Numbered from the stretch's first letter, positions 42,168 through 51,609 are shown. The stretch: 64,000 nt of DNA from DATACN01 sp038215095 (GCA_038215095.1 JBBQRG010000002.1:1-64000), one strand, 5' to 3'. The notes: a model not told the origin generated them from the letters alone. Numbers and translations are program-made.

Positions 42168-43433
42168 ATGCCGGCTCCTGAGCAGGGCGGCCCCGCGATC
42201 AGCGTGTCGGGCCTGTCCAAGCGCTTCCAGATCCCCACCGAGCAGGTGAACACGCTCAAGGAGCGCGCCCTGCATCCGTTCCGCCGCACCACCTACAACG
42301 AGCTGCGCGCGCTCCAGGACGTGAGCTTCGACGTGCGCCCCGGCGAGTTCTTCGGCGTGGTGGGCCGCAACGGCAGCGGCAAGAGCACGCTGATGAAGTG
42401 CATCGCGGGGATTTACCGCGCCGATGCCGGCGAGATCTGGGCGCGCGGGCGGATCGCGACATTCATCGAGCTCGGCGTGGGCTTCAACCCCGAGCTGGCG
42501 GCGCGCGACAACGTCGTCCTGAACGCGATCATGCTGGGGCTCAACCCCGCCGAGGCGCGCCGCCGCTACCCGGGCATCATCGAGTTCGCCGAGCTCGAGG
42601 AGTTCGCCAACCTGAAGCTGAAGAACTACTCGTCGGGCATGCAGGTGCGCCTGGCCTTCTCGGTGATGGCCCACGTGGACGCCGACGTGCTCCTGATCGA
42701 CGAGGTGCTCGCCGTGGGCGACGCCGCCTTCCAGCAGAAGTGCCACGACGCGCTGACCGAGCTCCGCGACCGCGGCTGCACGATCGTGTTGGTAACCCAC
42801 GACATGAATGCTGTGGAGCGCTTCTGCGACCGCGCCCTCCTGCTCGAGCGCGGTGAGATCGACTCGGTCGACGAGCCCGTGCGGGTGGCGCGGCGCTACA
42901 CCGAGCTGAACTTCCAAACCCGCCGTACCGAGGGCCCCAGCGGCTCCCACATGGGCGACGGCGGAGCCACGATCGAGGACGCCTGGTTCGAGGACGCGAG
43001 CGGCAAGCGGGTGGAGACGCTCGAGCCCGGCGCCCTCTGCGCCTTCTGCATCGAGGCCGAGTTCGTGGAAGACGTCGAGCACCCCGAGTTCGGCTCGGTC
43101 TTCACTGACGAGCGAAACAACATGGTGTGGGCGGTGTCGTCGGCGAGTACCCGCAGCGGCGTGCAGCGCACCGGGAGCTACCGGCGCGGCGAGCGCGTGA
43201 CCGTGGCCTTCCGCTTCTCCAACGTCCTCACGGCGGGCCGCTACCACGCCTCCCCGGAGGTCGCGCGCCCCAAGCCGGGACGGCGGCTGATGGACCACCA
43301 CGAGCACGCGGCCACGGTGCTTGTCACGGGCGGGCGCGAGGGCGCCGGCAGCGTGGACCTGCCCTTCGAGCTCGAGCTGAGGCGCGCCGGCGCCGGCGTG
43401 GGGACGCCCGCCGGCGAGGCGGCGCGGCTGTGA
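42168..43433 (+). CDS. Polysaccharide ABC exporter ATPase (Wzt-like)
   Basis: 421 residues. The ATPase domain has Walker A GRNGSGKS (about 66-73), the Q/F-type loop ATFIELGVGFNPELAARDNV, signature YSSGMQVRLAFS (about 151-162) and Walker B VLLIDEVLAVGD (about 171-182), the typical O-antigen exporter form. The extra C-terminal domain (about 270-405; SGKRVETLEPGALCAFCIEAEF … GSYRRGERVTVAFRFSNVLTAGRYHASP) is the Wzt-type carbohydrate-binding beta sandwich that recognises the modified chain end. It overlaps wzm by GTGA. It powers export of an undecaprenyl-linked glycan. Confidence 0.92.
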   Translation: MPAPEQGGPAISVSGLSKRFQIPTEQVNTLKERALHPFRRTTYNELRALQDVSFDVRPGEFFGVVGRNGSGKSTLMKCIAGIYRADAGEIWARGRIATFIELGVGFNPELAARDNVVLNAIMLGLNPAEARRRYPGIIEFAELEEFANLKLKNYSSGMQVRLAFSVMAHVDADVLLIDEVLAVGDAAFQQKCHDALTELRDRGCTIVLVTHDMNAVERFCDRALLLERGEIDSVDEPVRVARRYTELNFQTRRTEGPSGSHMGDGGATIEDAWFEDASGKRVETLEPGALCAFCIEAEFVEDVEHPEFGSVFTDERNNMVWAVSSASTRSGVQRTGSYRRGERVTVAFRFSNVLTAGRYHASPEVARPKPGRRLMDHHEHAATVLVTGGREGAGSVDLPFELELRRAGAGVGTPAGEAARL

Positions 43434-44287
43434 GCGCCACCTCGGAGCTGGCTCCCGCGCACCGCGTTCGCGGGCCGTCCGCGCTCAGCGGCGACCGGCG
43501 CCGCTTCATCCACCTCACCCTCTCGCTGGCGTTCAACGACTGGAAGCTGCGCTTCTTCGGCTCGGTGCTGGGCTACTTCTGGTCGCTCCTCCGCCCGCTG
43601 CTGCTGTTCGGGATCCTCTACGTCGTCTTCAGCCAGGTCGTGCGGATCGGCGGCGACGTGCAGCACTACCCGCTCCAGCTGCTGCTCGGCGTGATCCTGT
43701 TCACCTACTTTGGCGACGCGACCGGCGCGGCAGTGGAGTCCGTCGTGGACTCGGAGATGCTCGTGCGCAAGGTCGCCTTCCCGCGCATGGTGATCCCGCT
43801 CTCCGTAACGCTCACGGCGTCCTTCAACCTGATGATCAACGTGCTGATCGTGGGCGTCTTCCTGGCGGTGTCGGGCGTGTCGCCGCGCTGGGAGTGGCTG
43901 CTCGTGCCGTTCCCGATCGCGGTGCTCGTGCTGTTCTCCGCCGGCGTGGCGATGTTCGTCTCCGCGCTCTACGTGCTGTACCGGGACGTGCGCCCGATCT
44001 GGGACGTGGTGCTCCAGGCGCTCTTCTACGCCACGCCGATCTTCTACCCGATCGAGGCCGTGATCTCGCGCAGCGAGACACTCGCGCGGGTGGCTATGGC
44101 GAACCCTGTCGCCGCCGTGATCCAGGAGACCCGCCACCTGCTGCTCGGGCCGCCCACCCCGGGGGTGTCCGACGTGATGGGAAGCTCGCTCGCCGTGCTC
44201 GTGCCTGTGGTGGTGCTCGCCGGCGTGGCGGCGCTCGGGTTCGTGGTCTTCAACCGGCTCGCGCCGTACGTCGCGGAAGCGCTCTAA
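43430..44287 (+). CDS. Polysaccharide ABC exporter permease (Wzm-like)
   Basis: 285 residues, GTG start within the wzt stop. Six membrane helices of the ABC-2 type; conserved text is DWKLRFFGSVLGYFWSLLRPLLLFGILYVVFS (about 37-68), YPLQLLLGVILFTYFGDATGAAVESVVDSEMLVRKVAFPRMVIPLS and YVLYRDVRPIWDVVLQALFYATPIFYPIE. It forms the membrane channel for the Wzt ATPase. The next gene follows after 6 bases in the same operon. Confidence 0.93.
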   Translation: MSATSELAPAHRVRGPSALSGDRRRFIHLTLSLAFNDWKLRFFGSVLGYFWSLLRPLLLFGILYVVFSQVVRIGGDVQHYPLQLLLGVILFTYFGDATGAAVESVVDSEMLVRKVAFPRMVIPLSVTLTASFNLMINVLIVGVFLAVSGVSPRWEWLLVPFPIAVLVLFSAGVAMFVSALYVLYRDVRPIWDVVLQALFYATPIFYPIEAVISRSETLARVAMANPVAAVIQETRHLLLGPPTPGVSDVMGSSLAVLVPVVVLAGVAALGFVVFNRLAPYVAEAL

Positions 44288-44293
44288 GCGCTC

Positions 44294-46735
44294 ATGACGG
44301 GGCTGTTCCTCATCGCCTGGGTGGTGGCACCCATCGTGTTCTTCGCGGTGTCGCTGGGCGGCGGCCTTCTGGTGCAGCGCGCCGCCGACGGCGCGCTGCC
44401 GAACATCTACGTGCTGCCGATCGGGTTCGCGCTCACGATCGCGATCGGCGCACTGCTGACAGCGCTCGAAGCCACGGCCGAGCTGGTCGGGCCGGCCTGC
44501 GCGCTGCTCGCCGTGGCGGGCTTCGTGCTGGAGCGCCGGCGGCTGCCGCTACCGAGCCTCGGGGCGAGCTGGGTCTGGCCCGCGCTGGCGGCCGGCGCCG
44601 CCTTCGCGGTCGTGGCCGCCCCGGTGGTGCTGTCGGGCACGGCGGGCTTCACGGGCTACTCGCGGATCGTGGACATCGCGCACCAGTTCGACTTCTCGGC
44701 CTACCTGGCGACCAAGGCGCGAGTGCTGCCGACCGTCACCGACAGCTCGTACCTCGAGGTGGCCATCAAGACGCTCGGCATCGGCTACCCGGGCGGCTGG
44801 CAGGCCAGCCTCGGGGGGTTCGCCCGGCTCACCGGCACGGACCTCGCCTGGATCTACCAGCCGCTGCTCTCGATGACCGCGGCGATGCTGGCGCTCTCGA
44901 TTTACGGCCTGCTCGAGCGAATGATCGCCTCGCGGCCGCTGCGGGCGCTGGCCGCGGGCGTCGCCGCACAGCCGAACATCCTCTACGCGTACGGCACGGT
45001 GGGCGGCTTCAAGGAGCTGGCCGCGGCGTCATCCCTCGTGCTCACCATGGGCGTGCTCGGATTCGCCGCCTCCAGGCGCGGCTGGCGCTCGGCCGTGCCC
45101 GCCGCGGTGGCAATATCGGCGAGCCTGGCCAGCCTCAACCTCACGGTAGTGCCCTGGCTCGGGATCTTCCTGGCCGGCACCCTGCTGGTCATCGTGTGGC
45201 GAGCGCCACGGCGGCTGCTCACCGTCCCGCGCTTCGCTGCGCTCGGCGCGATGGTGGGCCTGCTGGCGCTGCCGACGCTGATCGAGGCGGTGAAGCTCGC
45301 GCCGGTGGCGGCGAGCGCCGAGGGCAGCGGCCGCACCGTGCTCGTGGACCTCGGCAACCTCGCCCAGCCCATGCCCGTCCTGGCGTCCGCCGGCGTCTGG
45401 CTGACGCGCGACTACCGCTTCACCTCGACCGGCAAGGGCCCGCTGACCTACGCCCTGATCGCCCTCGTGCTGGCGCTGGCGCTGCTGGGAGTGGTGGCCG
45501 CGCTGCGCCGCCGCGAGTGGCCGATCCCGCTGCTGGGAGCCGCGTCCGCGATCGCACTGACCTACTACGCCCTGCGCACGGGACCCTGGATCCAGCTTAA
45601 GGCGATCTCCATCAGCGGGCCGATGGTGCTGCTGTGCGCGTTCGCCGGGATCGGCGCGCTCAGGGACGGGCTCGCCGGCCGGAGACCCCGGCTGGGCACG
45701 GCCGCCGGCTGGCTGGTCGCGGGCGTGGTGGCGCTCGGGGTGGTGGCCGGCAACGCGCTCGCCTACCACGACACCACGGTGGCGCCGGCCAAGCGGCTGC
45801 GCGACCTCGAGCATGTCGGCGACCGCCTGGCGGGCAAGGGCCCGACGCTGTACCCGGCCAACGAGGAGTACGCGGAGTACTTCCTGCGCGACGCGAAGGG
45901 GGTCGGCCTCGTGAACCCGCCGCGCGGCGGGCCGGGCTTCCCGCAGGTCCGCCCCGATGCGATCAGGCGCCAGGGCAGCAAGCCGAACTACGCCTGGGAC
46001 CTCGACGAGCTCCAGTCAAGCTGGGTCGAGAAGTTCCCGTATATCGTGCTGCGCCGCGCGCCGTCGTCGAGCCGCCCGCCGGCGAACTACGAGCTCGCCT
46101 TCTCGACGCCCTTCCACGACGTCTGGCGCCGCGCGCGGCCTGCCTCGACCGTTGTGCGGCACGTGCCCGCCCCGCTGCCACGCCGGCGGGCCGCGACCTG
46201 CGCGAGCTTCGCGCGGGCCGCGGCCCTCAGCCCGGGCACCCGCGTCGCGTACGCCCAGCTCCCTCCCGCCCTGCCCCTCGTGCTGAAGCGGTTCACGCAC
46301 TCAGGCGGCTGGGGCGCGACCCCGGACGGCCAGCTCCTGACGGCAGGCCAGGGCACCGTCGGCGGCCGCTTCAGCCTGCCGCAAGGCGGGCGCTTTCGCG
46401 TCTGGCTGGGAGGCGACTTCGGCCGCGCGGTCGAGGTGCGCGTGGACGGCCGGCTGGTGGGCACGCTCAAGACCCGCCACAACTATCCCGAGCAGTACGA
46501 GCTCGTGACCCAGCGCCCCCTCGGTCAGGGCAGGCACAGGTTCGAGATCCGCCGGGGCGGCGGCAACCTGGAGCCGGGGAACTCGTCCGGCGACGAGTTT
46601 CCGATCGGCCCGCTCGTGTTCGAGCTGATCACCCCGAACGCGCGCCGCGTGATCTCCGCCCCGGCGCGGGAGGCTCAAGCGATCTGCGCAAGGACGCCGC
46701 GGCTCGACTGGGTCGAGCTGGTCAGGGCCGGCTAG
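44294..46735 (+). CDS. Large membrane protein, possible GT-C transferase
   Basis: 813 residues. The first 480 residues hold about twelve membrane helices, with an extracytoplasmic-looking loop GYSRIVDIAHQFDFSAYLATKARVLPTVTDSSYLEVAIKTLG (about 118-160) that carries acidic residues as in GT-C glycosyltransferases. The soluble C-terminal part (about 490-813) includes a late beta-sandwich-like unit (GGRFRVWLGGDFGRAVEVRVDGRLVG … GQGRHRFEIRRGGGNLEPGNSSGDE), similar in style to carbohydrate-binding domains. I do not recognise a named family. Third gene of the wzt-wzm operon, so it probably modifies the exported glycan outside the membrane. Confidence 0.75.
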   Translation: MTGLFLIAWVVAPIVFFAVSLGGGLLVQRAADGALPNIYVLPIGFALTIAIGALLTALEATAELVGPACALLAVAGFVLERRRLPLPSLGASWVWPALAAGAAFAVVAAPVVLSGTAGFTGYSRIVDIAHQFDFSAYLATKARVLPTVTDSSYLEVAIKTLGIGYPGGWQASLGGFARLTGTDLAWIYQPLLSMTAAMLALSIYGLLERMIASRPLRALAAGVAAQPNILYAYGTVGGFKELAAASSLVLTMGVLGFAASRRGWRSAVPAAVAISASLASLNLTVVPWLGIFLAGTLLVIVWRAPRRLLTVPRFAALGAMVGLLALPTLIEAVKLAPVAASAEGSGRTVLVDLGNLAQPMPVLASAGVWLTRDYRFTSTGKGPLTYALIALVLALALLGVVAALRRREWPIPLLGAASAIALTYYALRTGPWIQLKAISISGPMVLLCAFAGIGALRDGLAGRRPRLGTAAGWLVAGVVALGVVAGNALAYHDTTVAPAKRLRDLEHVGDRLAGKGPTLYPANEEYAEYFLRDAKGVGLVNPPRGGPGFPQVRPDAIRRQGSKPNYAWDLDELQSSWVEKFPYIVLRRAPSSSRPPANYELAFSTPFHDVWRRARPASTVVRHVPAPLPRRRAATCASFARAAALSPGTRVAYAQLPPALPLVLKRFTHSGGWGATPDGQLLTAGQGTVGGRFSLPQGGRFRVWLGGDFGRAVEVRVDGRLVGTLKTRHNYPEQYELVTQRPLGQGRHRFEIRRGGGNLEPGNSSGDEFPIGPLVFELITPNARRVISAPAREAQAICARTPRLDWVELVRAG

Positions 46736-48131
46736 CGCGACTGCGCGGAGCGCGAATCGCAAGCCCGACCGCGTCCTCGAGCGCGAATGCCACGCCGACG
46801 GCCAGCAGCGGCAGGGCGGGGAGCATGTAGCGGAGGATGAAGGCCGAGGTGGCGGTCGCGCCGACCACCAGGGCCAGACCGCCGCCCAGAAAGAGGAACG
46901 CCTCGCGTCGGTGGGGCAGCGCGAGGCGGCGGCCAGCCACCACCGCCACGGTCGTGAACGCGGCCCCCAATCCGGCCAGTAGGCCGAGCAGCGGTCGGGG
47001 GACGTGAACGACACGGCTCCAGTCATCGAGCAGGCCGGCCGCGAAGCGCTGGTGCGGTCGATAGCCGGGCATGAGTGTCTGCTGCACCTCGCGGTGCGTG
47101 GCCGGTACGGGCACGGGCAGGTCGGAGAGGGCAAGGATGCCGGTCTCGCTGTCGTCCGAAGGGTCGAAGTAGCGCAGCACGTCCCGACCCACCATTCGCG
47201 TATAGGTCAAAGGCCGGTCGCGGATTATGGCCAGCGCGTAGCGACGCAGGATCGGGTCGGCGCGCAACCCGTCCGTCGTGGGCCCGCCGAACACCCGCTG
47301 GGCCGGGGACGCGGCCCCTCCCCACAACAGCACGCGCGGTTCGGGCGACGCGCCGTACATGAGCGGGCACATCGGGCGGACCTCGGCCGGCACGCTCGCC
47401 CCGCCGCACGTCCCGATCTTCCCGACCCGGGCGTAGAGGAACCAGCCGTTCATGTCGGAGAAGGCGAAGCTGCCGGCGACCTGGTGGTGCCAGCTCATGT
47501 AGCCCAGCCCGACCACGAGCAGCGGCACCGCCCCTGCGACCAGCGGGCGAAGCTCGCGCCGGGTCCAGAGCAGGTAGCCCAGCCACACCGGCACCACGAA
47601 GATCGAAGCCGTCCGTACCGTGACCGCATAGGCGAGGAGGCCGCCGGCCAGGGCCAGGGGCGCCAGCCTCCGCCCCGACACGGCCGTCAGGCACACCGCC
47701 GCGGTGATGGCAAAGGTGGCCACCGACTCCGACAAAACCCAGTGCTCCATGGTGAGCGCGTAGGCGTCCAGCACGAGCACCGCGGCTACGGCGGTCGCCA
47801 GCCAGCGCCGCACCCCATGCCGCACGAGGACCAAATAGGCCAGAGCGCCTGTCGCGAGCCCCAGCAGGTGCTGCACGGCCACGATTGCTGCGGCGCTGTG
47901 ACCGAACACCGATGTGAGCTCGATGAACATCGCGTATCCGCTCGGACGATCCGGAACCACACCCACGAACGGGGAGCGCCAAGCAAGCGCCATGTAGGTG
48001 AGTGCGTCCTCGCTCGACACGAACGCCGGCGGAAACGAGACGAGCATCGCGAGCCTGAGCAGCAGCCCGGCGCCTAGTACGGCGAGCAGGGGCACATGCT
48101 CGCGCAGCGCGCTCGGATGCAGGCGACTCAA
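46722..48131 (-). CDS. Polytopic membrane glycosyltransferase-like protein (GT39/ArnT style)
   Basis: 469 residues with about ten or eleven membrane segments. Near the start, LVSFPPAFVSSEDALTYMALAWRSPFVGVVPDRPSGYAMFIELTSVFG (about 30-77) contains the Asp/Glu-rich first loop expected of GT-C enzymes that use polyprenyl-phosphate sugars; HWVLSESVATFAITAA follows. A long loop (about 245-350) lies outside. It is translationally coupled to the polyprenyl-phosphate-sugar-synthase-like GT2 upstream (ATGA), which fits the two-step scheme: the GT2 makes the lipid-linked sugar and this protein uses it. Confidence 0.75.
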   Translation of the reverse strand: MSRLHPSALREHVPLLAVLGAGLLLRLAMLVSFPPAFVSSEDALTYMALAWRSPFVGVVPDRPSGYAMFIELTSVFGHSAAAIVAVQHLLGLATGALAYLVLVRHGVRRWLATAVAAVLVLDAYALTMEHWVLSESVATFAITAAVCLTAVSGRRLAPLALAGGLLAYAVTVRTASIFVVPVWLGYLLWTRRELRPLVAGAVPLLVVGLGYMSWHHQVAGSFAFSDMNGWFLYARVGKIGTCGGASVPAEVRPMCPLMYGASPEPRVLLWGGAASPAQRVFGGPTTDGLRADPILRRYALAIIRDRPLTYTRMVGRDVLRYFDPSDDSETGILALSDLPVPVPATHREVQQTLMPGYRPHQRFAAGLLDDWSRVVHVPRPLLGLLAGLGAAFTTVAVVAGRRLALPHRREAFLFLGGGLALVVGATATSAFILRYMLPALPLLAVGVAFALEDAVGLAIRAPRSRASRP

Positions 48132-49309
48132 CCGCGGCGGCGCAGGCCGAGAATGCTCAGCAGGAAGGAAGAGAAGAAGATCTGCAGGCCGACGATGACG
48201 AGCGTGGCCGCCACGACGGCGAGGCGCTCCTCGGAGAGGTTGCCGAGGCCGCGGTCGATCCAGACGCCGACGATCGAGGCGGTGAGCGCGAAGCCGGCGA
48301 TCAGGATCGAGCCGCCGAGCAGCAGCCCGTGCTCGAGCCGGAAGCGCGCGCGCATGCGGTCGAACCAGGGGTCGATGTCGTTCATGAAGTACATGCCGTA
48401 GGCGTGCGCGCAGAGCCCCAGCGACACGACCTGGGTGCCCACGATCAGGAGCAGGGCCCCGGCGATCATCGTGTGCTGCTGCCAGGTGCGGCCGAGCACG
48501 TCGATCTGGAGCAGCACCGTGGCCATGACCAGCGTGCCGAGCGCAAGCATCGCCGCGCCCGGGATCACGAACAGGTGCGTGGGGCTGTGCACCAGCAGGA
48601 AGCGCAGGTGCCGCCAGCCGTCGCGGAAGCTCGACAGCTTCGACTCGCCGCCGCGCGGGTGGTACTCGATCGGCAGCTGGCGGATGTCCAGCTCGGCCTT
48701 GGCGGCGCGGATGACCATCTCAGAGGCGAACTCCATGCCGGTGGTGCGCAGGTCGAGCGCGGGCAGCGAGTCCCTGCGGAACGCCCGCATGCCGCAGTGC
48801 GCGTCCCTGACGCCGGTGCGGAAGAAGAGGTTGAGGATGCCCGACAGCACGGGGTTGCCCACGTAGCGGTGCAGCCACGGCATGGCGCCCGGGTGGATGT
48901 TGTCCATGCGGTCGCCCATCACGAGCTGGGCGCCGTCCTCGAGCTCGTTCACGAAGCGCGGGATGTCGCCGAAGTCGTAGGTGAGGTCGGCGTCGGCCAT
49001 GACGATGAACTCGCCGCGGGCGGCGGCGAAGCCGGCCAGGTAGGCGCTGCCGTAGCCGCGGCGGGGCTCCTCCACCACGCGGGCGCCCGCGCGCTGGGCC
49101 AGCGAGGCGCTGCCGTCGGTGGAGCCGTTGTCCGCAACCACCACCTCGCCGCTCAGCTCACACGCGTTGAGACCGGCCAGCGCGGCGGCCACGCAGGCCT
49201 CGATCGAGTCCGCCTCGTTCAGGCAGGGGATGACCACCGAGACTCTCGGAGTCTGGCCTTGCTCGGGCGGGCTATCGACTGTCGAGACTCTGGATTCGGT
49301 GGCGCTCAT
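48128..49309 (-). CDS. Family 2 glycosyltransferase, polyprenyl-phosphate-sugar synthase type
   Basis: 393 residues. The catalytic GT-A domain covers about 20-260: VSVVIPCLNEADSIEACV, VVVADNGSTDGSASLAQRAGARVV, the DXD-like MADADLTYDFGD (about 104-115), MGDRMDNIHPGAMPWLHRYVGNPVLS and GMRAFRRDSL. The C terminus has three or four membrane helices (about 255-285, 335-360 and 368-390), as in DPM1/GtrB-like enzymes that charge polyprenyl phosphate. It precedes the GT39-like gene in one operon. Confidence 0.9.
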   Translation of the reverse strand: MSATESRVSTVDSPPEQGQTPRVSVVIPCLNEADSIEACVAAALAGLNACELSGEVVVADNGSTDGSASLAQRAGARVVEEPRRGYGSAYLAGFAAARGEFIVMADADLTYDFGDIPRFVNELEDGAQLVMGDRMDNIHPGAMPWLHRYVGNPVLSGILNLFFRTGVRDAHCGMRAFRRDSLPALDLRTTGMEFASEMVIRAAKAELDIRQLPIEYHPRGGESKLSSFRDGWRHLRFLLVHSPTHLFVIPGAAMLALGTLVMATVLLQIDVLGRTWQQHTMIAGALLLIVGTQVVSLGLCAHAYGMYFMNDIDPWFDRMRARFRLEHGLLLGGSILIAGFALTASIVGVWIDRGLGNLSEERLAVVAATLVIVGLQIFFSSFLLSILGLRRRG

Positions 49310-49337
49310 GTCCGCGCGTCCCCGCGCCGAAATCGGA

Positions 49338-49364
49338 TCGCGGCGTAGGTCATCTACGCCGCGA
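49338..49364. terminator. 11-bp perfect stem-loop between two glycosyltransferase genes
   Basis: TCGCGGCGTAG, a 5-base loop GTCAT, then CTACGCCGCGA. It lies in the 93-bp gap after the GT4 gene that ends at 49403 and before the GT2 gene that starts at 49309, both minus strand. With no U tract it would be an I-shaped terminator or an mRNA stability/attenuation element. Confidence 0.55.
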
Positions 49365-49402
49365 CGCGGAGTCGCGCCAAGGGTAGCGGCTGCCCCCGCT
49401 CG

Positions 49403-50491
49403 TCAACGCGCCAGGACCTCCCCGTAGGCCTCCACCGTCATGCGCGCCGTGTCGCTCCAGGAGAAGCGGCGGCTGTGCTCCAGGCCGCGCTCGCGCAGCG
49501 CCTGCCGGCGCTCTGGAGAGTCGAGCAATTCGGCGAGTCCCCCCACGATCGCCTCGTCGTCGGCGGGGTCCACCAGCACGCCGGCGTCGCCCACCACCTC
49601 TGGCAGGCTGGCGCGGTCGCCGGCGATCACGGGCGCGCCGCACGCCATCGCCTCGAGCGCCGGGAAGCCGAAACCCTCGGAGAAGGACGGGAACATGAAG
49701 CAGTCCGCGCCCGAGTACAGCTCCACGAGCTGCTCGTCGCCCACGTAGCCCGGCCGGACGATCCTCGCCTCGGTGCGCTCGAGCAGCGCCTCCAGCTCGT
49801 CGCCCATCCAGCCGCGGCCGCCGATCAGCACGAGGCTGTGCTCGGGGAAGTCGCGCTGCACGCGCTCGAACGCGCGCACGGTGCCGGCCAGGTTCTTGCG
49901 CGGCTCGAGCGTGCCGACGCACAGCACGTACGGGCCGGACACGCCCAGCTCACGGGCGAGCCGCTCGCGGTCCACCGCCACCGGCCGGAAGCGCTCCTCC
50001 ACGCCGTACGGCGTCACGCGGATGCGCGCGGGGTCCACACCCAGCCGCCGCTCTATCTCGCCGGCGGAGTAGCGCGACCCGGTCAGCACGAGCGCCGCCG
50101 AGCGCACCGCGCTGCGCGCCAGCACCCGGTAGCGCCACAGGATGAGCTTCGAGTAGTGCTCGGGCTCCGACAGCGGCAGCACGTCGTGCACCGTGACCAC
50201 GGACGGACCGGGCAGGCCGTGCTCGGGCGGCACGAGGTGGCGCGGGTGGTGCACCAGCTCGGCGCCGGCGCGGCGCGCGCGGCGGCCCAGCAGCAGCGGG
50301 TAGTAGACAGCCTCCGCCACGGCCTGGTAGGCCACGCGCTGGAACATGCCGCTGGGCTCGCGGCGCCAGAGCGTGAGCTCCTCGACATCGACTCCCGGGG
50401 TGGTTCGCAGCGCGCGCAGCAGCGACGCCGCATAGCGCCGCTCGCCCGCCCAGTTGAGGGACAGCGGCGCGATGTCGTAGCCGACCCTCAC
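49403..50491 (-). CDS. Glycosyltransferase family 4 (mannosyltransferase-like)
   Basis: 362 residues, GTG start overlapping the previous stop. Full GT-B enzyme: VRVGYDIAPLSLNWAGERRYAASLLRAL, VVTVHDVLPLSEPEHY, TPYGVEERFRP, LCVGTLEPRKNLAGTVRAF (about 188-206), FPSFSEGFGFPALEAMACGAPVIAGDRASLPEVVGDAG (about 268-305). It is a tandem paralog of the enzyme encoded just upstream (same AFDV/YDIAPL start and TLEPRKNL). The donor is probably a GDP- or UDP-hexose. Confidence 0.92.
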   Translation of the reverse strand: MRVGYDIAPLSLNWAGERRYAASLLRALRTTPGVDVEELTLWRREPSGMFQRVAYQAVAEAVYYPLLLGRRARRAGAELVHHPRHLVPPEHGLPGPSVVTVHDVLPLSEPEHYSKLILWRYRVLARSAVRSAALVLTGSRYSAGEIERRLGVDPARIRVTPYGVEERFRPVAVDRERLARELGVSGPYVLCVGTLEPRKNLAGTVRAFERVQRDFPEHSLVLIGGRGWMGDELEALLERTEARIVRPGYVGDEQLVELYSGADCFMFPSFSEGFGFPALEAMACGAPVIAGDRASLPEVVGDAGVLVDPADDEAIVGGLAELLDSPERRQALRERGLEHSRRFSWSDTARMTVEAYGEVLAR

Positions 50492-51582
50492 GACTCGCCG
50501 AGCGCCGAGCGGTACACGGCCACGGTGGCCTCCGCGCACGCCTCCCAGGTGTGGGCCGCGCTGCGCTCCAGGCCGCGCTCGCGCAGCGTGCTCGCAAGCT
50601 GGGGCTCGCGCAGCAGCCGCAGCGCCGCGGCCGCGATCGCGTCGGGGTCGGTGGGATCCACCAGCAGCCCGGCGTCGCCGGCCAGCTCGGGGAGGCTCGT
50701 GCGGTCGCTCGTGACCACGGGCGTGCCGCACGCCATCGCCTCGATCACCGGGAAGCCGATGCCCTCGCCGAGCGACGGGAACAGCAGGCACGCCGCGCCG
50801 CCGTAGAGGCGCACGAGCTCGTCCTCCGAAACGCGCCCTGTCACGACCACGCGCTCGCCGGCGCCGCCGAGCTCGCGCTCGAACGCGTCGTTGCGCCAGC
50901 CCGGCGCCCCGACGATCACGAGCGAGCAGTCGCTCTCCTCGCGCGCTATGCGGGCGAAGGCCTGCACGGAGCGGGCCAGGTTCTTGCGGGGCTCGAGGGT
51001 GCCCACGCAGAGCAGGTAGCGGCCGTCGACGCCGAGGCGCTCGCGCAGCCAGTCCGGGTCGGGCTCGCTGGGACGGAAGCGCTCGTCCACTCCGTAGGGG
51101 GTCACCGCTATGCGCTCCGGGCGCACGCCCACGAGCTCGACCAGCTCGCCCCGCACGTGCTCCGACCCGCACAGCACGCGGTCGGCCTTTCTCAGGTAGC
51201 GCGTGGACACGTGGCGCATGTGGGCGGTCATCGTGCGCGTGAACAGCTCCGGGTAGCGGAGCGGCAGCACGTCGTGCGCGCTCAGCACCAGCGGCAGCCC
51301 CGCCGTCCGCGGGCCGTAGGGCGCCGGGCAGTGCACGAGCTGAACGCCCGCGCGGCGCGCCTGGCGCCCCAGCAGCAGCGGGTAGTAGAGGCCCTCGCGC
51401 TTGAGCCCTCGCGCCACCCGGCCCAGCGTGCCACCGGCCTCGGAGCCGGTCGACTGGAAGCGCTCGAGCTGGATGTCGGGGCGCCGCTCGAGTGCCGCGG
51501 ACACGCCGTGCGCGTAGCGGCCCACGCCGGCGGGGCTGACCAGCGCGGGCGTGACGTCGAAGGCCAGGCGGATGCCGGTCAC
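50488..51582 (-). CDS. Glycosyltransferase family 4 (mannosyltransferase-like)
   Basis: 364 residues from GTG 51582 (MTGIRLAFDVTPALVSPAGVGRYAHGV). GT-B motifs: LSAHDVLPLRYPELF, VTPYGVDERFRP, LCVGTLEPRKNLARSVQAF and FPSLGEGIGFPVIEAMACGTPVVTSDRTSLPELAGDAG. First gene of a two-gene operon with its paralog at 49403. The two probably add neighbouring sugars of the repeat. Transcription starts at the TATCCT half of the shared decamer at 51591-51600. Confidence 0.92.
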   Translation of the reverse strand: MTGIRLAFDVTPALVSPAGVGRYAHGVSAALERRPDIQLERFQSTGSEAGGTLGRVARGLKREGLYYPLLLGRQARRAGVQLVHCPAPYGPRTAGLPLVLSAHDVLPLRYPELFTRTMTAHMRHVSTRYLRKADRVLCGSEHVRGELVELVGVRPERIAVTPYGVDERFRPSEPDPDWLRERLGVDGRYLLCVGTLEPRKNLARSVQAFARIAREESDCSLVIVGAPGWRNDAFERELGGAGERVVVTGRVSEDELVRLYGGAACLLFPSLGEGIGFPVIEAMACGTPVVTSDRTSLPELAGDAGLLVDPTDPDAIAAAALRLLREPQLASTLRERGLERSAAHTWEACAEATVAVYRSALGES

Positions 51583-51590
51583 GGGCCGGG

Positions 51591-51600
51591 AGGATAGGGT
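51591..51600. promoter_or_regulatory. Back-to-back -10 boxes sharing TA (two glycosyltransferase operons)
   Basis: AGGATAGGGT: TATCCT on the minus strand (51591-51596) is 8 bases from the GTG at 51582; TAGGGT on the plus strand (51595-51600) is 9 bases from the GTG at 51610. The gene gap is 27 bp. It is the same design as at 37250-37259 and 32691-32700. Confidence 0.5.
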
Positions 51601-51609
51601 GGCGCGCCG

